The translations under genes and the position numbers were made by a program. DNA of 64,000 nucleotides from a bacterium OM1 bin76 (GTDB lineage Bacteria; Actinomycetota; Acidimicrobiia; Spongiisociales; ZC4RG35): contig MPNA01000004.1 of the NCBI GenBank assembly GCA_002238785.1, forward strand, positions 1 to 64,000, in the 5' to 3' direction. Below the pieces are notes generated by a model that saw only the letters and a list, made by a program, of their open reading frames with translations, was not told the DNA's origin and ran no database searches. Below, one piece after another: positions 35,962-44,558 of this stretch; the first letter of the stretch is position 1; each line of letters begins with the position of its first letter.

Positions 35962-37061
35962 TGGCTGTTCACAGAGGACGCGGCATAGCCGCTATTGAAT
36001 ACCCCACGGGGATGAACCAGAACGGCGATCCCTCCCAGGCATGGATCAAAGTCAAGCCGGACGGACGCATCGATGTGTTCTCGGGCACCGCCGACATCGG
36101 CAACGGCGCCAAGACCATCCAGTCCCAGATCGTGGCGGACACTATCGGCGTCCCCTACGAATGGGTGACATTCGACAACTCCAACACCGACTCCTCGCCG
36201 GTCTGCACCGGGACATTCGCTTCCCGCGCCACCTTTGTAGCAGGGAAAGCCGTGCTCAAGGCTGCTCGGGAAGTGCAGCGGAAGTTGCTGGACGTGGCAG
36301 CCCAGGAGATGGAGATCAGTCCCGAGGACCTGGAAATCGAAGATGGACGGGTCAGCGTCAAAGGCCTCCCCGACGAGGGAATGGACGTGGGAGAGGTGGC
36401 CGGCGCGGCCGTGTACGGTCACGGAATTCTGGTCACCGGCACCGGCGCCCAGTTGAATCCCTACGCGGCATTCACCGATCCCGGCACCGGCGAGGTGGAC
36501 AGCCCCCCTCATGCCGCCATCTCCTATGCGGGTTGCGTGGCGGAGGTGGAGGTTGACGACGTCACCGGCGAGGTCCGGGTCACCAAGCTGACCCAGTCCT
36601 ACGACGTGGGCCGAGCGATCAACCCGTCGCTGGTGGAAGGCCAGATCCAGGGTGGCGCGATCATGGGTCTGGGACTGGGAGTGCTGGAGACCAGCTATCC
36701 CTACTACCCCTCCGTGGAACACCGGGGAAGCGGATTCGGGTCCTACTACGCACCCAGCCCGCTGGACATGCCGGACCTGGAGACCATCATCATCGAGAAT
36801 CCCTCCGAAGACGGTCCCTACGGCGCCAAAGGCATCGGCGAAATGGCCAACAACAGCCAACCCGCCGCCATCGCCACCGCCGTCTACGACGCCATCGGGG
36901 TCTGGATCACCGAACTGCCCATCACCCCTGAAGCGGTACTCAAGGCCCTGGACAAGAAGGCCGCCGGAGAAGACCAGCCCCGAAGGGATGGCAAGATGGT
37001 GATCTTCGACGAGGACCTCTCGGTCAACACCGTCGGCGCCGGACTGCAGTGGACCGCCTGA
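35961..37061 (+). CDS. Molybdenum hydroxylase large subunit, C-terminal half (split gene)
   Basis: 366 residues, the second molybdopterin-binding domain on its own. It opens MAVHRGRGIAAIEYPTGMNQ, equal to the mid-point of one-gene homologues. Cofactor contacts are in GTADIGNGAKTIQSQIVAD and NTDSSPVCTGTFASR; the catalytic glutamate is in YGAKGIGEMANN. YDVGRAINPSLVEGQIQGG is the classic late motif. With the preceding gene it adds up to 821 residues, normal for the family. The start ATG shares its A with the upstream stop, which favours coupled translation and a 1:1 ratio. A strong hairpin at 37084 ends the operon. Confidence 0.9.
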   Translation: MAVHRGRGIAAIEYPTGMNQNGDPSQAWIKVKPDGRIDVFSGTADIGNGAKTIQSQIVADTIGVPYEWVTFDNSNTDSSPVCTGTFASRATFVAGKAVLKAAREVQRKLLDVAAQEMEISPEDLEIEDGRVSVKGLPDEGMDVGEVAGAAVYGHGILVTGTGAQLNPYAAFTDPGTGEVDSPPHAAISYAGCVAEVEVDDVTGEVRVTKLTQSYDVGRAINPSLVEGQIQGGAIMGLGLGVLETSYPYYPSVEHRGSGFGSYYAPSPLDMPDLETIIIENPSEDGPYGAKGIGEMANNSQPAAIATAVYDAIGVWITELPITPEAVLKALDKKAAGEDQPRRDGKMVIFDEDLSVNTVGAGLQWTA

Positions 37062-37083
37062 CCAAAACCTAACCAACAACACA

Positions 37084-37127
37084 AAGAGGCGCTTCACGGC
37101 CCAAACGGACACCGTGAAGCGCCTCTT
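37084..37127 (+). terminator. Hairpin terminator after the split hydroxylase operon
   Basis: A perfect 16-bp stem: AAGAGGCGCTTCACGG at 37084-37099 and CCGTGAAGCGCCTCTT at 37112-37127, with a 12-base loop, 22 bases past the last stop. No U-tract follows. It is the strongest inverted repeat noticed in the window. Confidence 0.8.
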
Positions 37128-37156
37128 GCATTTCCATGGTGACCGGGGCCCATTGA

Positions 37157-37315
37157 GACTTCGGTGCATGGCAAGATCGAGGTGAGTTCGAATCGGTCCG
37201 AATCGTCGGGTCCAGTCTCACCTGGGGCAAAGGCATGGAAGTCTGCGCCTGGTTGAAACGCTGGCCCGGCGTGGAGGAATCGTCGGACAGCAGGGCGGAC
37301 AGAACCGTCAAGTAA
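37157..37315 (+). pseudogene. Possible remnant of a small DUF2442-like protein
   Basis: The 37062-37480 gap holds the terminator and, between stops at 37154 and 37313, an open stretch of 52 codons. It translates as DFGAWQDRGEFESVRIVGSS, LTWGKGMEVCAWLKRWPG and onward. The ordering FESVRI...LTWGKGMEVC recalls the end of DUF2442 proteins (FAxVRV...WPNGADLxPD), which usually occur beside DUF4160 toxins/antitoxins. There is no start codon with a binding site and no partner gene. The rest of the gap shows nothing recognisable. Treat as a weak call. Confidence 0.2.
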
Positions 37316-37480
37316 CCCAAGATGCTCCGCAGGGACCCTGCCACCGAATCAGGGACCTCACCGGTATCCATACCGTAGAAGGCATCCGCAGATTCCAGTG
37401 TCCATCGACACCGGTTACCACCGGAGTCCGGCAATGGCGCTAAGCGGCAACTTGCACACGTTCGTTTAATATCAACAAGC

Positions 37481-40400
37481 GTGACGCATCAAGGTCAGGG
37501 TGAAAGCCCACCTGATCACTCAAGAGTTACCAATCCTCGGTGGCAGGCCTTTGCCAAACGGTGTCTTGTCTTGGATCTGGAGGTCGTGAACGGGGAGATA
37601 GCTGAGATTGGGGCCTTATGGGGAAATCAAGAACTGGAAACCCCGGTTTCGTCATCCCGAGAAGCGGTACGACTTCTGGACGAATTTGGAGAAGGGGCGG
37701 GTTTCGTGGTGGGACACAACGTCGTGGCTCATGACCGCCGATTCATGGAGGAACATTTACCAGGATCGCGGCTCTTGGACCTGCCGGTGGTGGACACCCT
37801 CTACCTAGCGCCGCTGGCCAAACCCCAGCAGCCCTATCACAGCCTGGTGAAGGACTACAAGCTGATCGGCGCCGAGCCGAACGACCCGGTTGCCGACTGC
37901 CGCATAGCTCTCAGACTCCTTGAGGATTGTTGGGAGCTCCTCGAGGAGAAGGATCGCCAAAGGGAACGCCTGTTGTGGGTTTACCGCAGCTGTTTCGATG
38001 ATTCCGACGGTCCGGGAGGAACCTCGCCCCTGAGGTTGCAGGGAACAGGACTCCTCCTGGAAGAACTCGGCGCGAAGAAGATATCGCACCATCGAGTGGT
38101 CAAAGGCTTCCAGCACTTCGCGGGCGAACGGGCCTGCCGGGAAGCCATCCGCTTTGAACTTCCCGACCTGATCGAGAAACCGGAGACTCGACCTGCGGTG
38201 GCCTATTCACTTGCCTGGCTGACGGTGGCCGGGACCGAATCCGTGCTACCCCGGTGGGTCCACCGCCAGTTTCCGGCGGCATCGGAATTCGTTCGGAAGA
38301 TACGGAGCGTTCCGTGCCGGCGCCCCGAGTGCGGATATTGCTCCAAGCATCATGACCCGGAGCAAAAGCTCAGACACTACTTCGGATTCGATGAGTTTCG
38401 CGCCACCCCCACAACCACCGACGGGGAAAGCCTTCAGGAGCGGATCGTGAGAGACGGCATCGCTAGCCAGTCGGTCCTGGCCATCATGCCCACCGGCGGC
38501 GGCAAGTCGGTGGGCTTCCAACTTCCCGCCATCGTCCACAACGAACAGAGGGGAGCTCTCACCGTGGTGATCTCTCCCCTGCAGGCCCTAATGAAAGACC
38601 AGGTCGAAAACCTCAACAAACGGACGCAGACTCCAACTCTGGCTGCCACCTTGAATGGCCTGCAGACCATGATCGAGCGCCGCGACGTGCTGGAAGGCAT
38701 CCGATTGGGTCGATTCGCGCTCCTGTACGTTTCTCCCGAACAACTGCGTAGTTCCTCATTTGCGTCCGCAATCAGGCACCGGGAGATAGTCGCCTGGGTG
38801 TTCGACGAAGCTCATTGCATCTCCAAGTGGGGACACGACTTCCGTCCCGACTACCTGTACGCAGCGAGATTCATAAAGGAGTTCTCAGACAATGAAGGTG
38901 TGTGTGTCGCTCCTATCCGATGCTTCACAGCCACGGCCAAGCTGGATGTGCGCCTAGAAATACGATCCCACTTCAGAGAGGTCCTGGGCAAGGATTTGCG
39001 GGAACTCGCCACCGATCAAATCGATCGGGAGAACCTCCACTTCAGGGTCGAGGAGATCCCCAATTCTCGAAAGGTCAGACGCATCGACCAATTGCTGCGA
39101 GAGGGAATTGCCGAAGACCCGGAGACGCCTGCATCCGGGGCGGCGATCATCTACGCCCGGAGCCGCCACAGAACGGAGCACTTCGCAGATATGCTGCAGT
39201 TGGCAGGATGGAACGCCGAGCACTTCCATGGCGGACTCGATCCTCCCGACAAGAAGCGGGTCCAGGATGCCTTCATAGGGGGGGAACTGCCGATCATCGT
39301 TGCCACCAACGCCTTCGGCATGGGAATCGACAAGAGCAACGTGAGGCTGGTGGTGCACGCCGATGTCCCTGCCTCCATCGAGAGTTACCTCCAGGAGGCC
39401 GGGCGGGCCGGCAGGGACGGCCAGTCGGCCGATTGCGTACTGCTCTTTGCTAAAGGAGACTTGGAGAGGCAGTTCGACCTGGTCGCGCGGGGTCGGTTAA
39501 CCAAACGCGACATAGCCCAGATCCTACGGGCGATCCGCGCAGCGCGGCACCGCGACACCGAAGAGATCATCGTCTCGCCGGGTGACCTGATACGCACCCC
39601 GGACACCGACTTCTCCTTCGACGAGCAGAGTCGCTACGTCGGCACGCTGGTCAGGACCGCAATCTCGTGGTTGGAACGGGCCCGATTCGTTCTGCGCAAC
39701 GAGAACCGCACCCGCCTCTACCAGGGAGTTCCGGCGGTGCCTGACTTGGAAGAGTCCCTGGGAAAGCTGGAAACGCTTCATCTGTCATTCTCCAAGAAGA
39801 AGAGGTGGGAACAGGTGCTTCGCCGCCTTCACCTCGCCGATCTCAGAGAGGGCATCGAGGTTGATGAAATCGCCTGCTTTCCTTCTTTCCAAACTCAATT
39901 CAAGTATCTCAACCATCGGCACCGGAACAATCCGGCACGGGCCAACCGAGCTTTCACTCGAGAGATCTTCAGGACCCTGCACGAGATGACCCGCGCCGGC
40001 GTCCTGGAGAGCGGTATCTATTTCTCGGCGTGGATACATCACAAGAGAGGCCACACCTCCCCAAACCGGCTCAAGCAAATCGCCGAGGCCCAAGAGATAC
40101 TTGTGAAGCGGCTTCGGGAGCAGTCGCCGAACGCGGGCCCGGAAGATGAAGTCGAGGTCTCCATACCCCAACTGCAGGAGCAACTGCGGGCCGGTGACTT
40201 GACGATGGTCACCGATGGCGTCCTTGCCTTATTGAAAGGTTGGACCAGAAGAGTCGTGGGCAGGCAGGTGCCGGTCACCCTGCAGAGCCGGGGACGCCGA
40301 CGGCTCGGGATGCGTCTGGAGGTCTCCTGGGATGAATTGGGGGAACAGTTGAGATTGCGGAACGAGGTAGGCAGGGTCGTTTTGGCTGTGCTGGGCAACA

Positions 40401-42823
40401 CGGCAGATCAACACAACCTGGTTGGTCAACGCTTGGTCCGGTTTTCTCTAGAGGAACTGCATCGGGCAGTGGAGGAACGTTTGGGGCTGTCCCTAGACCT
40501 TGGCGACGTCCTGGTGGCCATTGAAAAAGCTCTCTTGTTCCTTGACGAGAATCACGTCATCAGGTTGGAGAAGGGACTGTCGGTCTTTCGTCAGGCAATG
40601 ACCCTTCGCATGCACGAGGAGGCCAAGGGCAAGAAGTATTCGGATGAGGACTACCGCCCTCTCCGGGACCATTACCAACAGAAGATGATCCAGATCCACG
40701 CCATCGGACGCTATGCCGAGGACTCCCAGACGAGTCTGGGGGGTCAGGCTCGTCGCTATGTGGGCGACTACTTCAGGTTGTCCGGCCTGGCATTCAACCG
40801 CCGCTACTTTTCGGGTGAGATCGAGGCGTTGAGGCGACCCACGTCCAAGGAGAACTACGAGGAGATCGTCGAAAGCCTCGGGAACGAGGCACAGCAACGG
40901 ATCATCACCGCCCCCAAGGACCGCAACCTGCTGGTGCTGGCCGGCCCGGGCTCGGGGAAGACCCGGGTGGTGGTGCACCGCGCCGCCTACCTCCTCATGG
41001 TCGAGCGAATCCGCCCCGAACGCCTGCTGGTGATCTGCTTCAATCGCTCGGCCATGCACGAACTCCGAGTGCGACTCCGAGAACTAGTGGGCGATTCGGC
41101 CCGCCGGGTTGCCGTCCATACCTATCACTCCCTGGCATTGCGGCTAACCGAGCGTTCCCTCGCCGAACGCGTTAGGGCTGCCGACGACGATCGGATCGAC
41201 TTCGACGAGATCGTCAGGGAGGCCAACCGCCGCCTGGCCGGAAAAGAGGAAATCATCGGCGCCGGGCCAGACGAACTGCGAGACCGGCTTCTCGCCGGCT
41301 TCGAATATGTCCTGGTGGATGAATACCAGGACATCGACGCCGACCAGTACCAGATGATCACTCAAATCGCTCGCCGAGCCGGGCAGGAAGCAGACGAGGA
41401 CCGCCGAGCCACCATCCTGGCGGTGGGTGACGACGATCAGAACATCTACGCATGGCGACGGGCCAATGTTCGCTATCTGCGGCAGTTCGAGAGCGACTTC
41501 GGCGCTGAACGCCACTATCTGGTCGAGAACTACCGCTCCACCCGCCACATCATCGAGACGACCAACCATCTGATCCGGCATAACCGCGACCGGATGAAAG
41601 TAGATCACCCCATCCGTATCAACGAGGCCCGCCAGTTCCATCCTTCAGGAGGTGTTTGGCAAAGATTGGACTCCCTCACTCGGGGACGGGTCTCACGAAT
41701 TGATGTGGACAGGATCTCGGTGGCCGAGGCCACCCTCGCCGAGATCGAGCGCCTGAGGAAACTCGGTGAAGATCCACGCCGGAAGCAGCATTCCGTTCCT
41801 GATTGGAGCCAGTTTGCAGTCCTGGCGTGGAGTCATGGGGATTTGGCGCCAGTTCGAGCGCTTATCGAGAGAAAAGGTGTACCGGTTCGTAGAGCAATCC
41901 CCGAGGGTCTACCCCGTCTCAGTCGCATACGCGAATTCAGACACCTGCTGGATGACCTTCAGTCCAACGAACGGCGGGACGTCCACATTCCAAATATGCG
42001 AGGAGACCTTGCGGCCACATGCAGAGTTGACGCCAGCGGTTCCCTGTGGATGGCAATGGCCGACCGGATGCTGAAGGGACTCGAAGAAGAGGCCGGCGAT
42101 GAGCCGGTGCCCGCCGCCGAAGTCGTTGACGCTATCTATCAGGGCCTGGCCGACCATCACCGCTCTCACATAATCGGCGAGGGAGTTCTGGTGAGCACTA
42201 TCCATGCCGCCAAGGGTCTGGAATTCGATCATGTCTTGGTGCTGGGAGGCCTCAGGAAAGGCCGGAACACCAGCACTCCATCCACCGAGGAAGTGCGACG
42301 CCTCTATTACGTTGCCATGACGCGCGCCCGCCACACCCTCGCACTCATCGACTCCCGGGATAGCCCCAATCTCTATTTTGCGGAGATCCGGAAATCAACT
42401 TTGAATCGCAAGGCCGCAGTGGCCAAGAGCCAGCCTTCCGGCTTCGTTGACCTCAGGTATGAGGTGTTGGGCATGAAGGACCTTTACATTGACTTCGCCG
42501 GCCGCAAGCAGGCGGACCACCGCATCCACCGGTCTTTGCGCAGGCTGCAGGCCGGGGACCCGGTCACTCTGCAAAAGGTGCCAAACGGGCGGGTGCAGGT
42601 GCTGGACAAACACAAGACACCGGTCGCATCGCTTTCCAAGGCCGCAGCCAAGCGGTGGTCGCAGTCACGTTTGACTCAAGTGGACGCCAGTGTCCTGGGA
42701 ATGGTGTGTCGCACCCAGAATGACAGTGGTGAACCCAAGTACCGCAGTCTCCTCAAAGTCGAGTCTTGGGAGGTTCCGATCCTTGAGATTCGCGAACGGC
42801 AAGAGAAACGGCCCCGACCGTAG
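37481..42823 (+). CDS. DEDD exonuclease-like / RecQ helicase / UvrD helicase fusion protein
   Basis: 1780 residues from GTG 37481; no ribosome-binding site is visible, so translation may be leaderless. Residues 25-150 resemble a DnaQ-type exonuclease: D32 and E34 (LVLDLEVV), D85 (GHNVVAHD), D139, with N134 where DEDDh enzymes have His. A cysteine cluster (CRRPECGYC) precedes RecQ. RecQ-type SF2 motifs are PTGGGKS (336-343), DEAHCISKWGHDF (442-) and EAGRAGRDG (to about 648). A 500-residue middle region follows with probable winged-helix parts. UvrD-type SF1 motifs are AGPGSGKTR (1154-), VDEYQDID (1280), GDDDQNIYAWR, IHAAKGLEFDHV (about 1576) and YVAMTRARHTL. Single gene, no obvious partner. 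DNA repair or anti-phage defence are both possible. Confidence 0.9.
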   Translation: MTHQGQGESPPDHSRVTNPRWQAFAKRCLVLDLEVVNGEIAEIGALWGNQELETPVSSSREAVRLLDEFGEGAGFVVGHNVVAHDRRFMEEHLPGSRLLDLPVVDTLYLAPLAKPQQPYHSLVKDYKLIGAEPNDPVADCRIALRLLEDCWELLEEKDRQRERLLWVYRSCFDDSDGPGGTSPLRLQGTGLLLEELGAKKISHHRVVKGFQHFAGERACREAIRFELPDLIEKPETRPAVAYSLAWLTVAGTESVLPRWVHRQFPAASEFVRKIRSVPCRRPECGYCSKHHDPEQKLRHYFGFDEFRATPTTTDGESLQERIVRDGIASQSVLAIMPTGGGKSVGFQLPAIVHNEQRGALTVVISPLQALMKDQVENLNKRTQTPTLAATLNGLQTMIERRDVLEGIRLGRFALLYVSPEQLRSSSFASAIRHREIVAWVFDEAHCISKWGHDFRPDYLYAARFIKEFSDNEGVCVAPIRCFTATAKLDVRLEIRSHFREVLGKDLRELATDQIDRENLHFRVEEIPNSRKVRRIDQLLREGIAEDPETPASGAAIIYARSRHRTEHFADMLQLAGWNAEHFHGGLDPPDKKRVQDAFIGGELPIIVATNAFGMGIDKSNVRLVVHADVPASIESYLQEAGRAGRDGQSADCVLLFAKGDLERQFDLVARGRLTKRDIAQILRAIRAARHRDTEEIIVSPGDLIRTPDTDFSFDEQSRYVGTLVRTAISWLERARFVLRNENRTRLYQGVPAVPDLEESLGKLETLHLSFSKKKRWEQVLRRLHLADLREGIEVDEIACFPSFQTQFKYLNHRHRNNPARANRAFTREIFRTLHEMTRAGVLESGIYFSAWIHHKRGHTSPNRLKQIAEAQEILVKRLREQSPNAGPEDEVEVSIPQLQEQLRAGDLTMVTDGVLALLKGWTRRVVGRQVPVTLQSRGRRRLGMRLEVSWDELGEQLRLRNEVGRVVLAVLGNTADQHNLVGQRLVRFSLEELHRAVEERLGLSLDLGDVLVAIEKALLFLDENHVIRLEKGLSVFRQAMTLRMHEEAKGKKYSDEDYRPLRDHYQQKMIQIHAIGRYAEDSQTSLGGQARRYVGDYFRLSGLAFNRRYFSGEIEALRRPTSKENYEEIVESLGNEAQQRIITAPKDRNLLVLAGPGSGKTRVVVHRAAYLLMVERIRPERLLVICFNRSAMHELRVRLRELVGDSARRVAVHTYHSLALRLTERSLAERVRAADDDRIDFDEIVREANRRLAGKEEIIGAGPDELRDRLLAGFEYVLVDEYQDIDADQYQMITQIARRAGQEADEDRRATILAVGDDDQNIYAWRRANVRYLRQFESDFGAERHYLVENYRSTRHIIETTNHLIRHNRDRMKVDHPIRINEARQFHPSGGVWQRLDSLTRGRVSRIDVDRISVAEATLAEIERLRKLGEDPRRKQHSVPDWSQFAVLAWSHGDLAPVRALIERKGVPVRRAIPEGLPRLSRIREFRHLLDDLQSNERRDVHIPNMRGDLAATCRVDASGSLWMAMADRMLKGLEEEAGDEPVPAAEVVDAIYQGLADHHRSHIIGEGVLVSTIHAAKGLEFDHVLVLGGLRKGRNTSTPSTEEVRRLYYVAMTRARHTLALIDSRDSPNLYFAEIRKSTLNRKAAVAKSQPSGFVDLRYEVLGMKDLYIDFAGRKQADHRIHRSLRRLQAGDPVTLQKVPNGRVQVLDKHKTPVASLSKAAAKRWSQSRLTQVDASVLGMVCRTQNDSGEPKYRSLLKVESWEVPILEIRERQEKRPRP

Positions 42824-42831
42824 TCGGAGCC
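42810..42831 (+). terminator. Possible hairpin at the end of the helicase fusion gene
   Basis: GGCCCCGAC (42810-42818) and GTCGGAGCC (42823-42831) pair with one mismatch around a 4-base loop that includes part of the stop codon. No U-tract follows. It is weaker than the other hairpins listed and could be chance. Confidence 0.3.
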
Positions 42832-42918
42832 GTCGGCCTTGGGCTACTCACCCAGGGGTGGTGCCTTATTGATCATAGTCTGTTGTTGTCAGTGTTTAGA
42901 CACAGTTATACACCGTAT

Positions 42919-43680
42919 CTAAACCACGCTCCAGCCGCCGTCGACGAAGAGGGTGTGGCCGGTTACGAAGCTGCCGGTGGAGCCTGCGAGGAAGACGACG
43001 GCTTGGGCTACTTCCTTTGGTAATCCGTACCGGCCCAAGGGGACCGAGGATTCGATGGCCGCCACTTGATGGGCGGTGGCGGGGTCGTTGCGAAACGGGG
43101 CATTCATCGGTGTTGCCGTGGGACCCGGCGCCACCGCATTGACCCTGATGCCGAATTCGCTCCACTCGGCCGCCATGGTCTTGGTGAGACCGATCATCCC
43201 GGCTTTGGCGGCGGCGTTTGCGGCAAGCTGGGGAAAGCCGAAGGGACCTGCGATGGAGGCGATGTTCACCACCGATCCCGAACGTTGCTTGATGAGATAG
43301 GGCCCGGCGGAGCGGGACACATAGAAGACCGAGGAGAGGTTGGTGGCGATGATCCTCTCCCACTCGGGGACCTCCAATTCCTCCACCCGAGCGAGGCGTC
43401 CCCGTTGACCGGCGTTGTTCACCACCACGTCCAATCCCCCGAAGGTGGCGACCACCCTCTTGACGGCCGACGCCACCGCCCCCTCGTCGGTCACGTCACA
43501 GGGTACGACCAATCCGTTCGATCGCCCGATCAATGCCAGTGTCTCGTCCAAGCCGGAGCGCCGACGGGACAGCAGCGCCACCTGTGCGCCCTCCCCGGCC
43601 AGGGCCATGGCAATGGCGCGACCGATGCCCTGACTGGCGCCGGTGACCAATGCAACCTTTCCGTCCAGTTGCGTATCCAT
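42919..43680 (-). CDS. SDR paralogue 1, catalytic Tyr replaced by Asn
   Basis: 253 residues from ATG 43680, with AAGGAGGA upstream. The cofactor site TGASQGIGRAIA, CDVTD and NNAG are intact. The active-site region reads Ser in NIASIAG, but LAANAAAKAG has N155 where the two sister proteins have Tyr (GGYAAAKAG, GSYSASKAG); K159 is kept. SDR catalysis depends on that Tyr, so this copy may be inactive, regulatory, or use altered chemistry. The C-terminus FVDGGWSVV matches its sisters exactly in pattern. It is the last gene of a minus-strand run with SDR 2 54 bp upstream. Confidence 0.92.
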   Translation of the reverse strand: MDTQLDGKVALVTGASQGIGRAIAMALAGEGAQVALLSRRRSGLDETLALIGRSNGLVVPCDVTDEGAVASAVKRVVATFGGLDVVVNNAGQRGRLARVEELEVPEWERIIATNLSSVFYVSRSAGPYLIKQRSGSVVNIASIAGPFGFPQLAANAAAKAGMIGLTKTMAAEWSEFGIRVNAVAPGPTATPMNAPFRNDPATAHQVAAIESSVPLGRYGLPKEVAQAVVFLAGSTGSFVTGHTLFVDGGWSVV

Positions 43681-43734
43681 GGGGCTACCTTCCTCCTTCT
43701 TTAGACGACCGCCTCAACTCCTGCACCACCGCGC

Positions 43735-44496
43735 CTAAACCACACTCCAGCCGCCGTCTACAAACAGGGTCTCACCGGTTATGTAGCTGCCGGAGGCGCC
43801 GGCCAGGAACACCACCGCTTGAGCCACCTCATCCGGCGAGCCATACCGACCCAGGGGAACCTTGGATTCGATGGTCGCCACCTGGCCGGCATTGCCGGGA
43901 TTGTTGCGGAACGGGGCGTTCATCGGTGTTTGTATGAATCCGGGCGCCACTGTATTGACCCTCACCCCGAACTCGCACCACTCGGCGGCCATGGTCTTGG
44001 TGACACCGATGATGCCGGCCTTGGCCGCCGCGTACCCCCCAATTCGAGGAATGCCAAACGGACCGGCGATGGAAGCGATGTTCACCACCGACCCCGCTCC
44101 CTGCTCGATGAGATGGGGAGCGGCAGCCCTGGTGACATAGAACACGGCCGACAGATTGACCTTCACCACCCGCTCCCACTCCTCGGCTTCCAATTGGTCC
44201 AGCCGTGCACGGCGCTGCCGCTGGCCGGCGTTGTTGACCAGTACGTCCAGCCTTCCGTACTCACTGAGAATCGCTTCTATTGCGGAGGTGACAGCCTCCG
44301 GGTCGGTCACATCACAAGGTACTACCAGACCGTTTGACTCCCCCACCATCTCTAGCGTCACCTCCAAGCCCAGGCGACTGCGAGCCAGCAGAGCCACATG
44401 CGCCCCCTCTTTGGCCAGAGCCACAGAAGTGGCGCGGCCTATACCCTGGCTGGCGCCGGTGACCAGGGCCACTTTGCCGGTTAATCCGGGATCCAC
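43735..44496 (-). CDS. SDR paralogue 2
   Basis: 253 residues from GTG 44496, with GAGGGAGGTC upstream. Full catalytic set: TGASQGIGRATS, NNAGQRQR, Ser in NIASIAG, and Y and K in GGYAAAKAG. The sequence runs nearly in step with paralogues 1 and 3, including the shared ending DGGWSVV, so the three arose by duplication. Fabricated specificity is avoided here: SDRs of this branch (FabG/gluconate-5-dehydrogenase-like) act on many 3-oxo or hydroxy compounds. It lies between paralogue 1 and the class III aminotransferase. Confidence 0.92.
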   Translation of the reverse strand: MDPGLTGKVALVTGASQGIGRATSVALAKEGAHVALLARSRLGLEVTLEMVGESNGLVVPCDVTDPEAVTSAIEAILSEYGRLDVLVNNAGQRQRRARLDQLEAEEWERVVKVNLSAVFYVTRAAAPHLIEQGAGSVVNIASIAGPFGIPRIGGYAAAKAGIIGVTKTMAAEWCEFGVRVNTVAPGFIQTPMNAPFRNNPGNAGQVATIESKVPLGRYGSPDEVAQAVVFLAGASGSYITGETLFVDGGWSVV

Positions 44497-44558
44497 GGTG
44501 CTATCTGACCTCCCTCAACAGTTGGTTCCGGTCTTGGACACACGGGAAGTCACCACAT

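Noticed and set aside
34079-37061. Aerobic carbon monoxide dehydrogenase
   Set aside because: Gene order is cox-like, but the large subunit has TTAMRGFG, not the AYRCSFR loop required for the Cu-S-Mo site of form I enzymes.
37181-37200. A GTTCGAATC-like stretch suggesting a tRNA T-arm
   Set aside because: No acceptor stem, anticodon arm or CCA end can be built around it.
37069-37434. A 121-codon minus-strand frame in the gap before the helicase fusion
   Set aside because: It runs through the terminator hairpin, has no ribosome-binding site and low-complexity, unfamiliar sequence.
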